Shown here: piece by piece, positions 11,450-23,607 of the stretch
How the letters are laid out: the number at the start of each line of letters is the position of its first letter
Position numbering within the stretch: position 1 is the first letter of the stretch
Assembly (NCBI RefSeq): GCF_041734735.1
Contig: NC_134878.1
Span: 40,732,329-40,796,328, forward strand
DNA: 64,000 nt
From: Babylonia areolata
Taxonomy: Eukaryota; Mollusca; Gastropoda; Neogastropoda; Buccinidae
Direction: 5' to 3'
Program-made: the position numbers and the translations under genes
The notes under the pieces: generated by a model
What the model was told of the DNA's origin: nothing
What the model saw: only the letters and a program-made list of their open reading frames with translations
Databases searched by the model: none

Positions 11450-11584
11450 ATTAACAGCATTCAGCTTGCTTGCAAAGTCCTTTGTGGCTTCCTTGCCTCT
11501 TCGTTCAGCCATGACGACTGCTCTTGCATCATTTCTAGTATTACATCATGACATCTTTTACGTCATAGAATGTTCACTGTTATA
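11450..11584 (-). repeat. LTR (5' side of the fossil)
   Basis: Partner of 9899-10029, followed on the minus strand by the probable primer-binding site and the gag-like region. The GAGTT target duplication sits immediately outside at 11585-11589. Confidence 0.85.
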
Positions 11585-11842
11585 GAGTTATAGGTCCTGG
11601 TGGGTGGCAGTGCAAGTACCACATTTTGCCAAGTGACATGAGACTGCTCTTTTAAATTAACATTGTTGCATACTACTGCTACTATTGAACACTTCTTCAG
11701 CACTTGTTCTGAAATAGAGCTCGAAATAATAAACACAACATCATGACACAACTTGCCCAGCTCAATTGGTCTCAAGCACACACACTGACACACACACAGA
11801 ACGTGGATTGGTCACAGTTTCAAACTGTGGTGGACAAAGACA

Positions 11843-12430
11843 TCAGTACTGTTGAAATAGATGGGTCTTCAGAGAAGATTTGAAAGAGGCTGTGGAAGTG
11901 GAGTGTCTGATGTTAAATGGAAGACTATTCCAGATGGATCCTGAAAGGAGAGAGTACATTGACAGGAGGATTTTGTTCTGACAAATGGAACACAAAGTTC
12001 TGAACTGTTTGGATCTAGTGAAGCAAGTAGTTTTGGGTGTCAGTGAGGTGCACATTGCTAAAATCAAACCTAGAGAGAACAAGAGAGCTGACAAGAGTTT
12101 TGGTTGCATTTGTTGACAAATTGTGACAGATGGTGCTTATTCTCCTGAGTGATAGGTATGCTATCCTGCGTTTGGGATATGCTCCTTGGAAGATACAGTC
12201 TGATCAAAAATGAGACCCAGATTCTGAACATGGGACAATTTTAACAATGTCTTCAGTGTTAAGGTAGGTCATAGTCAGAAGCAAGGATCTTTTTGAAACT
12301 TAAAAGGGACAGTTAACAGTGCTTCTGTTTTTTCATCATTAAACTGTAGTGTCATTCAATCTATATGTGCCGTGACCTGCTTTGTAAGCAGACTGATGTG
12401 GGTGAAGTAGTCTTGCAGATGGTCAAGAAG
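11843..12430 (-). mobile_element. L2-like LINE 3' fragment
   Basis: Minus-strand peptide pieces NDEKTEALL, VQNLGLIFDQTVSSKEHI, SLTPKTTCFTRSKQF and WNSLPFNIRHSTSTASFKSSLKTHLF are characteristic of the RT thumb and C-terminus of L2-like LINEs. The frame carries several stops and shifts. The 5' part (endonuclease and RT core) is missing, consistent with 5' truncation or decay. Confidence 0.75.
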
Positions 12431-13185
12431 TTGGGCCAACACTACACTTTAAATCATTTTTGACAGGAATGTAAAGTTAAAAACAGTCTGTAGTTCTAAA
12501 GACAGCTTGGATCTAGCTAGGGCTTCTTTTATAAAGTGTGGATTTTGTTTTATCTGATATTATAACCAGTGATTCACCACACACCATTTGAATACTTTTT
12601 TAGTTTAAATTTTCTTTGATTGCAGGAGAGCCTTCTAAATGCCTGTACTACCTTGAGTCATCTTCACGGGGAGCAACGCTCCCAAAAGGACCTGTACCCA
12701 ACCATCTAGCCATATTTTTCAACACAGTTCTTTTAAAGGTCTTCAGTTTAAGGGGGCCTTGCTGATGCAGCTTCTAACCCCCACCCCACACCCTCTCTGC
12801 CTGTTGCAGTAAATTTCAAAATTTTAGCATCTCTCCTCTGAAAGTGTCTTGGACAACTAAAAATATCATTTGGCTAGCAGCTACATGAGAACTGGGTAGA
12901 GCTGAGTTTAAAGACCTTTGGTTTACATCCTCAGGTAAGGTTGCTCATTGCTGAGGTCTTGGCATTGTGAAGGATTTGTTGTTCGAAGGGATGGAGCCCT
13001 GAATGTCATTTCAATGACGAGTCTGTGTGTGAGTACAGCTGAAGTTTCCATTTATTCTCAGAGGTATGGTACAAGAGGAACAGAATATTACACATAATGC
13101 AGATATGTTGAAGCCATTTAGCAACCCTTGTCATCATTTCTGTAGCTAATTGATGTTTTACCACTTTGATATATTTTAAGGCATC

Positions 13186-13219
<34 letters not shown>

Positions 13220-13692
13220 GTATGCATATATATATGTGTGTGTGTGTTTTCAAGTCATTCTGATTGTACAATGTATAGTCCAGGAAATTCTGGCCAAATA
13301 TATAGAGCAACCTAGAAAAAAATTGTAATAGTTTTTATACTTTGCACACATAAAGTTCCATTACTGTTGATTACTGTTTGAAAGTTCCACTAAAATCCAT
13401 TCCCAGCAACAGTGCCAGTTATCACTTTGTCCAAACCTACCCTTTTGACAGTTTGGTGTGAGACCCAGTTAGGGGGTGGATTGCTGAAGAAGACAGCATG
13501 GGTAGTAAATCTCATCTCATAAGTCATAGTTTCACTATCGTACTATTCTTCATGTATGAAAATACCAAAAATACATTAAATTGTTGAAAAAATACCTTGG
13601 ATTCCAATACCTTTGTGCTTTCAAAATAGCATTGTCATGTATTACTTGCAGACTAAAAGCTGTTTTGCTATGGTTTATTCACACTGACCAAA
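12431..13692. other. No gene recognised; contains (TA)n/(TG)n
   Basis: AT-rich sequence with a (TA)n tract passing into (TG)n at about 13188-13248. The left few hundred bases could be more of the decayed L2-like element. No coding exon or repeat terminus was recognised. Confidence 0.45.
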
Positions 13693-15440
13693 AGGGTTTT
13701 AAGAAAGGCACCAGGAAAAGACGGTATTCCCACTGAAGTACTGAAGTGCTGCAAAGAGACACTCGTCATTGAGTTGCATGAAATCCTCTGCCTCTGTTGG
13801 AGTGAAGGCAAAGTACCACAAGACATCAGGGATGCTAACGTCGTCACACTGTACAAAAACAAAGGTGACAGAAGCGATTGCAATAATTATCGCAGTATAT
13901 CCCTCCTCAGCATCGTTGGGAAAGTCTTTGCACGAGTAGTACTGAAGAGGCTCCAAGTACTTGCAGAGCAAGTCTACCCTGAATCGCAGTGCGGTTTCCG
14001 TGCCAACAGATCCACTATAGACATGATCTTCTCCCTCAACTTCAGGAGAAATGTAGGGAGCAAATGCAGCCACTCTTCATTGCCTTCATAGACCTCACAA
14101 AGGCTTTCGATCTGGTCAGTAGGGATGGCCTCTTCAAGATCCTTCCCAAGATTGGATGTCCACCCAAACTTCTCGGCATCATCAGATCCTTCCACAAAGA
14201 CATGAAAGGCACTGTCATCTTTGATGGCTCAACATCAGCTGCCTTCAACATACAGAGCGGAGTGAAACAGGGTTGCGTCCTGGCTACCACTCTGTTTGGA
14301 ATCTTCTTTGCTATGATGCTGAAACACGCATTTGGTCCTGCAGCTGAAAGTATTTACCTCCGAACCAGGACAGATGGAAAGCTCTTCAACCTCTCCAGAC
14401 TAAGAGCCAAGACTAAAGTCCAACCGAGGTGCCTGCGTGACTTCTCTTTTCAGACGACGCAGCAGTAACCGCCCACTCAGCCGAGGACCTACAGCAGCTC
14501 ATGACTCGCTTCAGCGATGCCTGCCAAGACTTCGGGCTTACCATTAGCTTGAAGAAAACACAGGTCATGGGACAAGATGTTGACTCTCCCCCAGCCATCA
14601 GCATCAATGACCATGAACTGGATGTCGTCCATGACTTCGTTTATCTGGGCTCAACTATCTCAGACACCCTCTCACTTGACGCAGAGCTCAGCAGGCGCTT
14701 CGGCAAGGCAGCTACCACCATGACCAGACTGACAAAGAAAGCATGGAACAACAGCAAGCTGACTGAGCACACAAAGATCAAAATCTCCAGAGCCTGTGTC
14801 GTGAGCACCCTCCTGTATGGCAGCGAGTCCTGGACTTTGCGTGCCCGACAAGAGCAAAAGCTCAATGCTTTTCACATGCTTAGCCTCCGACGCATTCTGA
14901 ACATCACCTGGCAGGACAAGGTCCCAAACAACACTGTCCTGGAAAGAGCTGGATGCACCAGCATGTACACGCTGCTGAAACAGAGACATATGCGCTGGCT
15001 CGGCCATGTCGTGCGCATGGACGACGGACGGATCCCTAAAGACCTCCTCTACGGAGAACTTGTGCAGGGAAAACGTCCCACAGGCAGACTACAGCTGCGA
15101 TTCAAAGATGTGTGCAAGAGGGACCTAAAAGCCTTGAACATCGACCAGAAGAACTGGGAAGCAACAGCCCTCGAACGGTCAGCCTTGAGACAGACCGTGC
15201 AGAAAGGTCTTTCCAAGTTCGAAGAGACACTCGCTCAGCAGCACGAGGAAAAGAGAATGAGAAGGAAGACCGCAGCCCAGGCAGACAGACCAGTGTCAGA
15301 CTTCATCTCTGCTCTCTGCCACAGGGACTGTCATTCCCGCATTGGACTAGCCAGCCACACCAGACGCTGTACCAGAATAAACTCCCAGAGCGCAACTCCA
15401 TAGTCTTCCGAGACCAAAGGATGCCTATATATGACATGTT
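13693..15440 (+). mobile_element. 5'-truncated LINE, RT region
   Basis: Starts inside RT at the finger motif KAPGKDGIPTEVLKC and runs to a C-terminal CHRDC…H…C zinc-finger-like tail ending at 15403. It includes LYKNKGDRSDCNNYRSISLLS, FIDLTKAFDLVSRDGL, VKQGCVLATTLFGIFF and DFVYLGSTIS. The catalytic FADD box (about 14445-14460) is disrupted by a frame change, and another lies near 14060, so the frame is split 13774-14091, 13989-14468 and 14501-15403. It is related to the 4642-8702 LINE but clearly diverged in sequence. The missing endonuclease reflects incomplete reverse transcription. Confidence 0.85.
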
Positions 15441-15691
15441 AGTGTAAAATAATGAAAGGAAAATGCCTTGTCCATCCTTACCAACAGACATTTTTTTGTT
15501 GCTCAGCGAATGAATAGCATTCTTTACCTTCTGTAAAGATATTGCTGAGTCAATAGTTTTGTCACTTTGTGGGGTAGGATCTCTTATGCTTGTCAGTGAT
15601 TTCTTATGTCTGTCTTTGGTTCACACTACCTGTTTTAGAATACATACATATATATCCCACTGCCTTCTCTTGTGGAGATCCTTAAGGTCAG

Positions 15692-16193
15692 AAACTGCTC
15701 GGATAGATGGACTGAAGAAAGAGTCAGCTGTTGTCATCAGTTTCATCACTGTTGTCGCCACCTTGCAGTTAAAATGTATCAAAAGTCAAGACAGATCCAT
15801 CTCTCATGGTAATACTCATACATAATCATCAGCACAGTTTGCACAGTGGTGTAAATCTGCTGACTAGAACCGCTGTTGTCACTTGACGAAGTGTCCAACA
15901 CCTTTTTGGCATGTGAGGGCAAACCCTCTTTACACACACACTCCAAGTAGTCCAGATAGCAAATCATCATTGAGAAAAAAAGGGTTTTCCACCTGATGAA
16001 TGCTTACTAAAATTTTATGTCTATAATTCAGATATATTAACCTAACCATTCAGAGTCTGTCTGTTCATTGTACCAAACTCCAGTGAAGGAAAAATTTAGA
16101 TACATGCAGGACATCAGTGGACGTTTTATAAGCACAAAGGCAACACTGTTTGCAGGACATCAGCTGACATCTTATAGGCACTCAACTGGTTAA
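15692..16193 (+). repeat. Dispersed repeat R2, copy 2
   Basis: Direct-orientation partner of 965-1463, sharing 'ggatagatggactgaa' at its left, 'gacatcagtggacgtt' and the right end 'cttataggcactcaactggTTAA'. A 'ccTTAAgg' precedes the left end at about 15687, a possible second TTAA boundary in this copy only. Confidence 0.6.
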
Positions 16194-18116
16194 GACAGAG
16201 CTTAAAGTTCCTGTTGCTTGACTTTGTCCATGGGCAGGTCACTCTGATGTTTGTGTGTGTGTGTATGTGCGCGTAAATCATTTGATGGACTTCATGGTTC
16301 CTTCCTCCTTCCCTTCTCTTCCTTCCTCCCATCCTTGGCTCTCCTCCTCTCCTTAGTCTCTCTCTCTTGGTGTTTGTGTGCATTGGTGAGTGAGATTGTT
16401 AGATGCTAATGTTTAATTTTTTTTAATGCTGTGTGTTGGATTAATGTTGTTGTAATGTATATTTCAAAGAAGAGAACATTCATTGCAAGGAACAGCTTGA
16501 ATTGATAAAACAATATACACTACTTCAGAATGGCTGTTACTGTGGTGTTTTGATGGTTACACTGGACCCCCTCATCACCATAATCAGAGAAGCAGAAGAG
16601 ACTATCAGAATATTGGATTTAGGCGGACTTGACGTAGCTGGTCATGTCACAGCTACTGTATGTCAGGCATATTTCCCTGCAAATCCACCAAATAAACAAG
16701 GAGAGATAAAAATTTGAAATCTGAAGATGTTCAGTTGGCTGGTACGAATGTTAGATAAAAGACTAGTGATGCAAACCCATTCATCGTGTCTACAGCATCA
16801 AAGATATGATAAACTATTTCTGCCTCTTTGTTGTTTAAGTACATGTTGCATGTTAAACATTTGCTTATTAGTTTTATTTATTGGTTTACACATGTCTGTT
16901 TATTTTGTATATGTGTATTGGTGTTTGGTACAGCAAAAAAAGCATTCCAATTCAAAGTGGCAAAAGGAATAATTTTTCCTCCTTCATTGGCTTTGACATA
17001 GGTATTCGTTCGCACTAGTTGCAGTTTCAGCTCGGGGCATTTAGTACATGGATCCAACACAATGCACAGTGATTGCTTTCTACCATTCTTCTGGAGGCCA
17101 ACACCACCTTTGTGTTCTAGTACACATCAGTTATGATTTTAGATTCGGGAGCCAGCAATCAGAAGGCTATTACTTTCTCAGCCAGCATGAAAGTTCTATA
17201 TGTTAGTGTTGACTTATAAGGGGAAATGTTTTTACTACAAGGGCACAAAAATTTTGTTGATGCATGCAAGGTGTCCACTTCAGTGAGGTCAAGTTAAGCG
17301 AGAAAAATTAAGTAAGAAAAAGAAGGCTCCTAGCCAGGGCCAAAGAATTGAGCGACTTACACTTACATGATGAAACAACTAATTGAAGGTCGACATAAGC
17401 GAGGACGACTTATGATGCCATATATTATTGTTTCTTTTAAAATTTAATATGAAAATGAGGATAAATGTGTTAACTTCCATTGCTTGAACAGCTGAGCAGC
17501 AATGCCAGTCTGAATATGAAGGATATTATAAACCTTGTTCCTACACTCCAAACTTTGGATGTATATTTTTATAGTGAAAGTGTTTAAACATCAACACAGT
17601 AAATTTCCATGTTGCTGGGCATAGATTTTTTCGGATTCATCACATGATCAAGTTTGGGTCCTGTTCTGTTTGTGTGCAAAGTATGAAAAGTAAATTTTTT
17701 TGCACCCCAATCTCTTATTACGCTGTACTATTAATAGCATATTTTCATTTTGCAATTTATCAGTAACACCTATCAGTATCAGTTTCTTTTTCAATTCTGT
17801 TATTTCGTTCTGCTTTTTTTATTTTATGGAATGCTGAATTTGGTGATCTACAGGGTATTTCTTTTTCTTGCATTTTCATGTCATTTATTTCCATTTGGGG
17901 GAAAGGACCTGATCCCACCTGCCTGAAATATTTCCACCAGCACACAAGGTGGTTTGTGGGTGGATGTGATTGAGATGTGATGATGTATGGTCATTCTGTG
18001 TTTCTATCCTGCAGAGCCTCTGCTGTGGCCACCATTCCTTAATGGCCTGTGTCTGCACCAGCTTAGGCAAGGTCTCCTTCACTTGCTGTCATGGTTTGGG
18101 GGGATAGGGTCTGTAA
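16194..18116. other. No gene recognised
   Basis: AT-rich spacer with a CT-rich stretch near 16300-16370. At 17270-17420 there are 'gttaagcgag' and 'cataagcgaggacgac' phrases reminiscent of pogo-like elements, but no paired ends. No credible exon. Confidence 0.45.
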
Positions 18117-19466
18117 GCCCATGATTTCTCACAATCCCACCATTTCTCTTACTTTGAGAAAATCATGGGATCGTAACAAAGTGTGGCCATTCCCCTCTGA
18201 TGTTTTCTCTAAATTGCAAGAAATCTTGGGGGGCACCCCCACACTTTCTCACAATGTGTAAGAAAGCGTAGCAAGTTCCCCTTATTTTTATCAGAAATAT
18301 TTCCGTTATCATCAGAGTTTGTTTCTTGTCTTTTCTCAATGCAAATCTTATAAAAAATAAAAAATTTAAAAAAAAGAGAGAAAAAGAAAAAGAGGGCGAC
18401 AACAACGATGATTATGATAATGACATTGGCATTAGCGAAGGCATCAACAGTAATAACACTGAAACTGACATCAACTTATTGTATTTCACAAAAGATGGAT
18501 CACTGCAATGCATCAACCTCAAATTCATCATCGGAATCAATAGCAAACAGCAAAATTAAGGCAATGTGTATAACTCAAACAGAAATATAATATACCAAGG
18601 CTTGAACCAAATATTTTCCAAGGGATGTCAGGAATAACATAAAAATGATTCAACTTTGTATGTAAATGTGACAGAAAAAGGTGTATCACAATACTTTTAT
18701 TTAGAATGTTCTTTATTTCATGCTTGTTCACATGTTGCACTGAAAATAGATTCTTAGTTTCGTTGAAGACACTCAGAACTTGAAAATCTTATTTTCTAAT
18801 ACCATCATCTTAGATGAGCAAACTTTGGATAAATAAACGAAAAAAACCCTGAAAATATTATTTTAAAAATAGCGAAAGAAGAAGAAGAACAAATCAACCA
18901 GCCTAGTAAACGGATTAAAGGAAACACACACACACACACACACACACACATTTTCTATATATATATATTTTTAATTTATAATTTTGTTTTACTTTTTGTG
19001 GGTGGTATATCAAACTTTGCACACATATCTTATAAACATTGTTAAGGTTTAATTGATATTGAATTTGATTCTGATTCTCTCTCTCACCCACTCATTCATA
19101 TAAACACACATGCACACATTTTTTAAAACCAGTACTGTGCCATCACCTTCACCGTCTTCACTAACGTCACTATCATTATCATGATTGTCTTGTCGTCATC
19201 CCCCTCTTTCTCTTTTCCTTCTCTCAGTTTTCTCAAAGATTTGTGTTGGTAAAAGACCAGAAACCAACACCGATGACAAAAGAAATGCTTTTGATAAAAA
19301 TAAGGGGGACTTCCCACACTTTCTCACACATTGTGAGAAAGCTTGGGAGCACCCCCCTCATTTTCTCTCAGTTGCGAGAAAACGGAGGGGAATGACCACG
19401 CTTTCCTGTTATCCCATGATTTCACTCAAAGTGAGAGAAATCATGGGATTGCGAGAAATCATGGGC
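18117..19466. mobile_element. Fold-back element with ~340-bp inverted arms
   Basis: The left arm (18117-18455) is the imperfect reverse complement of the right arm (19135-19466). Outer ends are GCCCATGATTTCTC and its complement, flanked by TAA on both sides (18114-18116, 19467-19469), a possible 3-bp target duplication as in PIF/Harbinger elements. Inside each arm 'catgatttctc' recurs, so the arms have internal repetition. The ~680-bp centre holds a (CA)n tract and AT-rich DNA and encodes nothing recognisable. A non-autonomous long-TIR DNA transposon is most likely. Confidence 0.75.
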
Positions 19467-19469
19467 TAA

Positions 19470-22358
19470 CGGGGTCAGATTTGCAGGGATGTCCGGCCCC
19501 ATTACCTGTTTTTATTATTATTTTATTTATTTATTTTTTTAAACTTCTATGATTGGATAAAATCTTTCCCATTTAAAAAGAAAAAAGAAGTAAGCTAATT
19601 TAGTCATTACCAAGGTGGCTGTGGGATAGTTGCCAGAGTGATCACTGAACAGGGTTTTCTGTTTGGTAGTATGCAGATCTTCTGTATAGTTAATGCAATC
19701 ACAGTGTGGAATGTTCAGTCAGCAGATTGTGCAATGTTTTCTTGATCAAAGCAGTGGCAGATATCACAGATTTTGTCTGTTTTGGGCCCCCCCTTCCCCC
19801 TCTCCCCATTCCGTACCAGCCCCCTCCCCCCCACAAAATCAGATCATCTGTTGTATACCACAGCAGTTTTCTTCATCTTTTACCAATGCAAAGCCATGTG
19901 ATCAGTTAAGTGACTTGTATTTTGACCCTATGATGAATGGTATGTGCTGGAAGTCTTTTTTATTTTTATTTTTAATTATTATTGTTCATTTTTTCTGTGT
20001 GAATTGCCATTCAAAGATGGAGATTTCATCTCGCTTGAAGTCAGCATTACGAAAAAGATGAAAAAGGATGAGCAAGTTGACAAAACTGCTGTGGTTGAAG
20101 AAACAACACTGACAAAAGGGCTGGTAGAAAAACTAGGGGGTGGGCGGCATCTCTGCTTTATTTTCAGAACCTTGGGGCACATTTTCTGCAGTCCTACATG
20201 CAAAATCTTTTTCTGTGAATCCACGTAATTACCAAAGAACTGTTCAAATCTTAAAGGATAGCCTTTCTGTGTGAGTGATTAATTCAGCAATATTGACCTC
20301 CTCCAACAACTTCTTATATTGATTGTGACTTTTTTCTTTCTGTTCTGCAAATAATCTTTCTTTTTTTCCTCACATCAATCAGAATTCCATATCAAAGTAT
20401 GTTGATGTACATTTTTGATTATTATATGGTGTATTGAGTTGTCATTGTGATTTACTTGTGATGTTTCTTATCTTTATACATTGATGCAGTGCACAGATTA
20501 GTAAATTCCTCCAAGGCAGTGGGCATGATACAAGCTCAATCACTGTTCTGTTCATGTAGGAAGCATTTCAAGAAGTGGGAGAGAAAAATCAACACACGGG
20601 ACAAGGGTCTTTTTACACCACCAAAACACATTTGCTTTTAAGTGAGTTGGCTAGTTAAACAGAACACCTCACATATTTGTTTGGGATGAACATCTGTATT
20701 GCTTTTATTCAACATGCATAAAGCAGTCTGTTATATCCATGATTGCACCCCCACACTGGAGACTAAAAAAAAGAAAAAGATAAAAAAGTTATGTACAGAA
20801 TTTTATTCATTGATTTTATGCTTTCAAATGGAGCAAAACTGTTCTGAAAGATTAACCTGTATAGTGTTTATGCTGTGTGGATTTGGAATATGCTAATTTG
20901 TTTGCAGTTACACAAAGAGGTTGCCTTCTATTGTCACCATGATGCTTGCTTCATTGTTTCATTCCAAGTCTGAAGGTCTCTTTTTTGTGACAGTGACATT
21001 GTGGTTGACAGTTGTAAAAGTCATTCATACTCTCCTTTGCATTAACAGGACTTGACCTTTCATGTTCTGCCACCAGGACTTTTTGATGTCTGTGTAAAGT
21101 GTAAGGTGATTCAAGTCCTTACCAAACAGTCTTATCATTAAAAACATATGAAAAACAAATGCTATCAATGAAATTTATCCATTGAAATGTCATAATAGCT
21201 TGACCCACTTATCTGGTATTTGTTATGTGAGATGACTTTGAGGTGTGCAGGGTACAACATGGACATTTTTCCCCAAGTCATTGGGCACAAAGAAAATGTA
21301 CAGCAAGTTTGAAAGTCAGTCTTTGAAGCAGTCATAATTATGTAATTGAAAAAGTAATGGGTATATGACTAGTTTAATGTGGAACTGATTATATGGAGAT
21401 GGCTTTGTTTTTCTCACGTTTGCATTCTTACTGATGTTGTTATTATCAAATGACTACTTGTGCAGTGTTCAAAGATATCTTTGCTACAGCCTCCATGAAT
21501 AAGCCTCAATGGCAACTGTCAGTGGTTGGTGCATATTTAAAGGTTATGGAAATGATGTGCATTGCTTTTTCATGTAGAATGCTACTGGATCTGATGTCTT
21601 GTTATCAGGGTTAATTATGGGGTTTTAAATATAGTACTTTAATCTGCTCCATCCATTGTGTGTTGTTCTTTTTGCAATTGAAATCCAATCATATATATGC
21701 TTGGCACAAATTTGTACATTTTAGGTGATGTTTGAAAGCAAATAACTAACTTCATGTGTCATAGATGTCAGTTTAGAAAATGCTGACATGAGTGTTGACA
21801 TAAGACTTCCACAAGAGTTGTCACCTGGTGTCTGTTCACCAGATCCAGATTGCCTTTGAAAATTTAAAAAAAAAAAAAAAAAAAAGAAGAAGAAAAAAGC
21901 TTTCTGTGTATTGTTTACCTTTCATGTTAGTGTGACTTTGACATAAATTTCCATCATTTATTTTCTGATTTGTTTCTTTTTTCATCCTGATGGAATTTAT
22001 AGTTTACGGGATAGTAGTTTAAAATTCAGTTTGGGGAAAATAAGCATAATTATGTAACTTTTGTACAACTCATTAGTGCAAGAGCCAGTATGGATCTGGT
22101 TTCTTCTCTTGTTTAACGTACACTTTCTGCATAAGATGGACAGATTTAGACATAATTATTGGACAAAAAGAAAACAAATACAAATTAGTAGTTTAGTAAT
22201 ATACCATCATGCTGAAAATGAAAGTTGTTAAAAGTGGTTAAAAAAAATGTATGAATTAACATCTTTGTGCAAGTCATGCAACAGGGTGCGAGACCCATGG
22301 CTGCCACCTTCCCTGCAAATCTGGAGCTGTCATGTATCTTCACTCTCCTCTTTCTCAG
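19470..22358. other. No gene recognised
   Basis: AT-rich spacer with poly-C/A phrases at 19787-19840, short A-runs and a long poly-A at about 21866-21886. No repeat boundaries, RNA motifs or convincing splice-bounded coding segments were seen. Confidence 0.45.
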
Positions 22359-22482
22359 TTCTGCTGTGGTGACCTCAAGACTTGGCCAACCCACAGGCGT
22401 CAGTTCTCACATCTGTCCCACATTTTTCTTGAAAAGAATGCTTCTGGGCGATGTTTGCCAGTTGTCCTGATTGAGTTTCATG
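22359..22482 (+). CDS. Candidate internal exon, unknown gene
   Basis: A pyrimidine-rich acceptor (ctctcctctttctcag) precedes and a strong donor (ATG|gtaaga) follows 124 bases of open frame. The peptide reads FCCGDLKTWPTHRRQF, then SHLSHIFLEKNASGRCL, then PVVLIEFHG. It would enter in phase 0 and leave in phase 1. The splice signals are better than chance, but no neighbouring exon was found and I do not recognise the family. Confidence 0.3.
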
Positions 22483-22571
22483 GTAAGATACATGGAATTG
22501 GAAATTTGTTCTAAAATGTTCAACCAAGTTTCCATACAATGACTCACTCATATGCCCACACTGCATCCATA

Positions 22572-23607
22572 TTAACCCTTTCGCTGCCAGGAAAATAGAT
22601 TTAAGTGAAATCTATTTGCCAGGGTTTTTTAACAAAAAAATGGGTATAAATTTTCATAAAATTCTGTGCTCTTTGTTATTGGAGAAAGACCCATAAAAGT
22701 ATATATTTTCTGAAAGAGAAATGAATAAAGAATACAAAACACATGATGTTTTCCCATTTTATATATTTTAAGTGACATGCTGTTGTTTTGAAATCAGTGT
22801 TTTGTTTTTTGTCACATTTTCAACTTGTTCATTACAAACATTAGTCACGTAATTTGCACTAAAATATATTTTCTGGACAAATGGATATCTGCACACACAA
22901 AATCATAATAGAACAACCACAATATAAAAAAAATGAAAAAGAAATAGATGTATTGACTTCTGCAAGTGATAATATGGATGTGAGGCCACGCCCCCTCAGT
23001 CTCCACCCCCCTCCTCTTCACCCCTCTCACACTGTCACTTCATCCAGTTCTCATCAGACCGTGTTGGCTGAGTGCCAAGAAAATAGCTCATACTGTGTCC
23101 TGCTAAAAATTTGGTGACTTCTGTCATCTGCTAGAGCTGAACAGCCGGCATCACTCACTGATAGTCGTATCTTGGCCACTCTCTTGATTGCTCCCTTTAT
23201 TTTCTATCAAATCGTCCTATAAATGTTCACCACTGTCTTCTTCGAATTTATGCTTCAATTCTTTCTGAGCATCAGCTAAAAAAAGTAATCTTGGTTGATT
23301 TAGTTTGCCACGATCGAATGTCTTGAGCACGGAGTCAGTCCGACATTTTGTTGAGCGAGCGAGGAGAGGAGCAAGGCAGACTCGGCCAGTAACCCAACCA
23401 AAACGTTCAAATAAAGGACTGCCTTATGACGCAGATGGTGTTTCTAGCTATGAATAGAATCTAGAAAGATTCCCCATGCTAAAGCTACCAGCATTTTTGT
23501 CAACGAACTGAATGCAAAGCGGGGAAAAGTCAGAATATTTCGATGACCAGTTATCTCGTCATTCTGGCAGCGAAGCGTACATGCTTTCCATGTAGCCTAG
23601 AGGTTAA
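22572..23607 (-). mobile_element. piggyBac-like non-autonomous element, copy 1
   Basis: Bounded by TTAA at 22572-22575 and 23604-23607. The ends read TTAACCCTTTCGCTGCCAGG and, on the other strand, TTAACCTCTAGGCTACATGG. It is the reverse complement of 59728-60793 over its whole length. Internal CGCTGCC motifs recur near the right end. On the minus strand a decayed frame (about 23370-23200) contains LADAQKELK followed by acidic residues, comparable with a transposase N-terminus. At 1036 bp and without a catalytic core it is a deletion derivative. Kolobok is an alternative TTAA user. Confidence 0.7.

Larger units (their letters stand above)
9899..11584 (-). mobile_element. Broken Ty3/Gypsy-like LTR retrotransposon fossil
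   Basis: Minus-strand element bounded by LTRs of about 131-135 bp (9899-10029 and 11450-11584) and a 5-bp target duplication GAGTT (9894-9898 and 11585-11589). LTR ends are short inverted repeats (TATAACAG…CTGTTATA). A TGGTGTCAGAA-like primer site follows the 5' LTR. Between the LTRs is a gag-like region (WKRFQQRF, SFDSFVTDLKLKA-type motifs) and an integrase-end region (HHQSNSMAERSIKTIK, LLQYRNTPFP). Most of pol is not present, so it is broken, with at least one major loss. The LTRs differ at very roughly one site in twelve, so it is not recent. Confidence 0.85.

Noticed and set aside
17270-17420. pogo-like transposon from 'taagcgag' phrases
   Set aside because: No paired inverted ends or TA flanks were found.
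17994-18081. Possible exon after tctatcctgcag on the plus strand
   Set aside because: The acceptor is fair, but no frame gives a family-like peptide and the possible donor (AAG|gtctcc) is weak.
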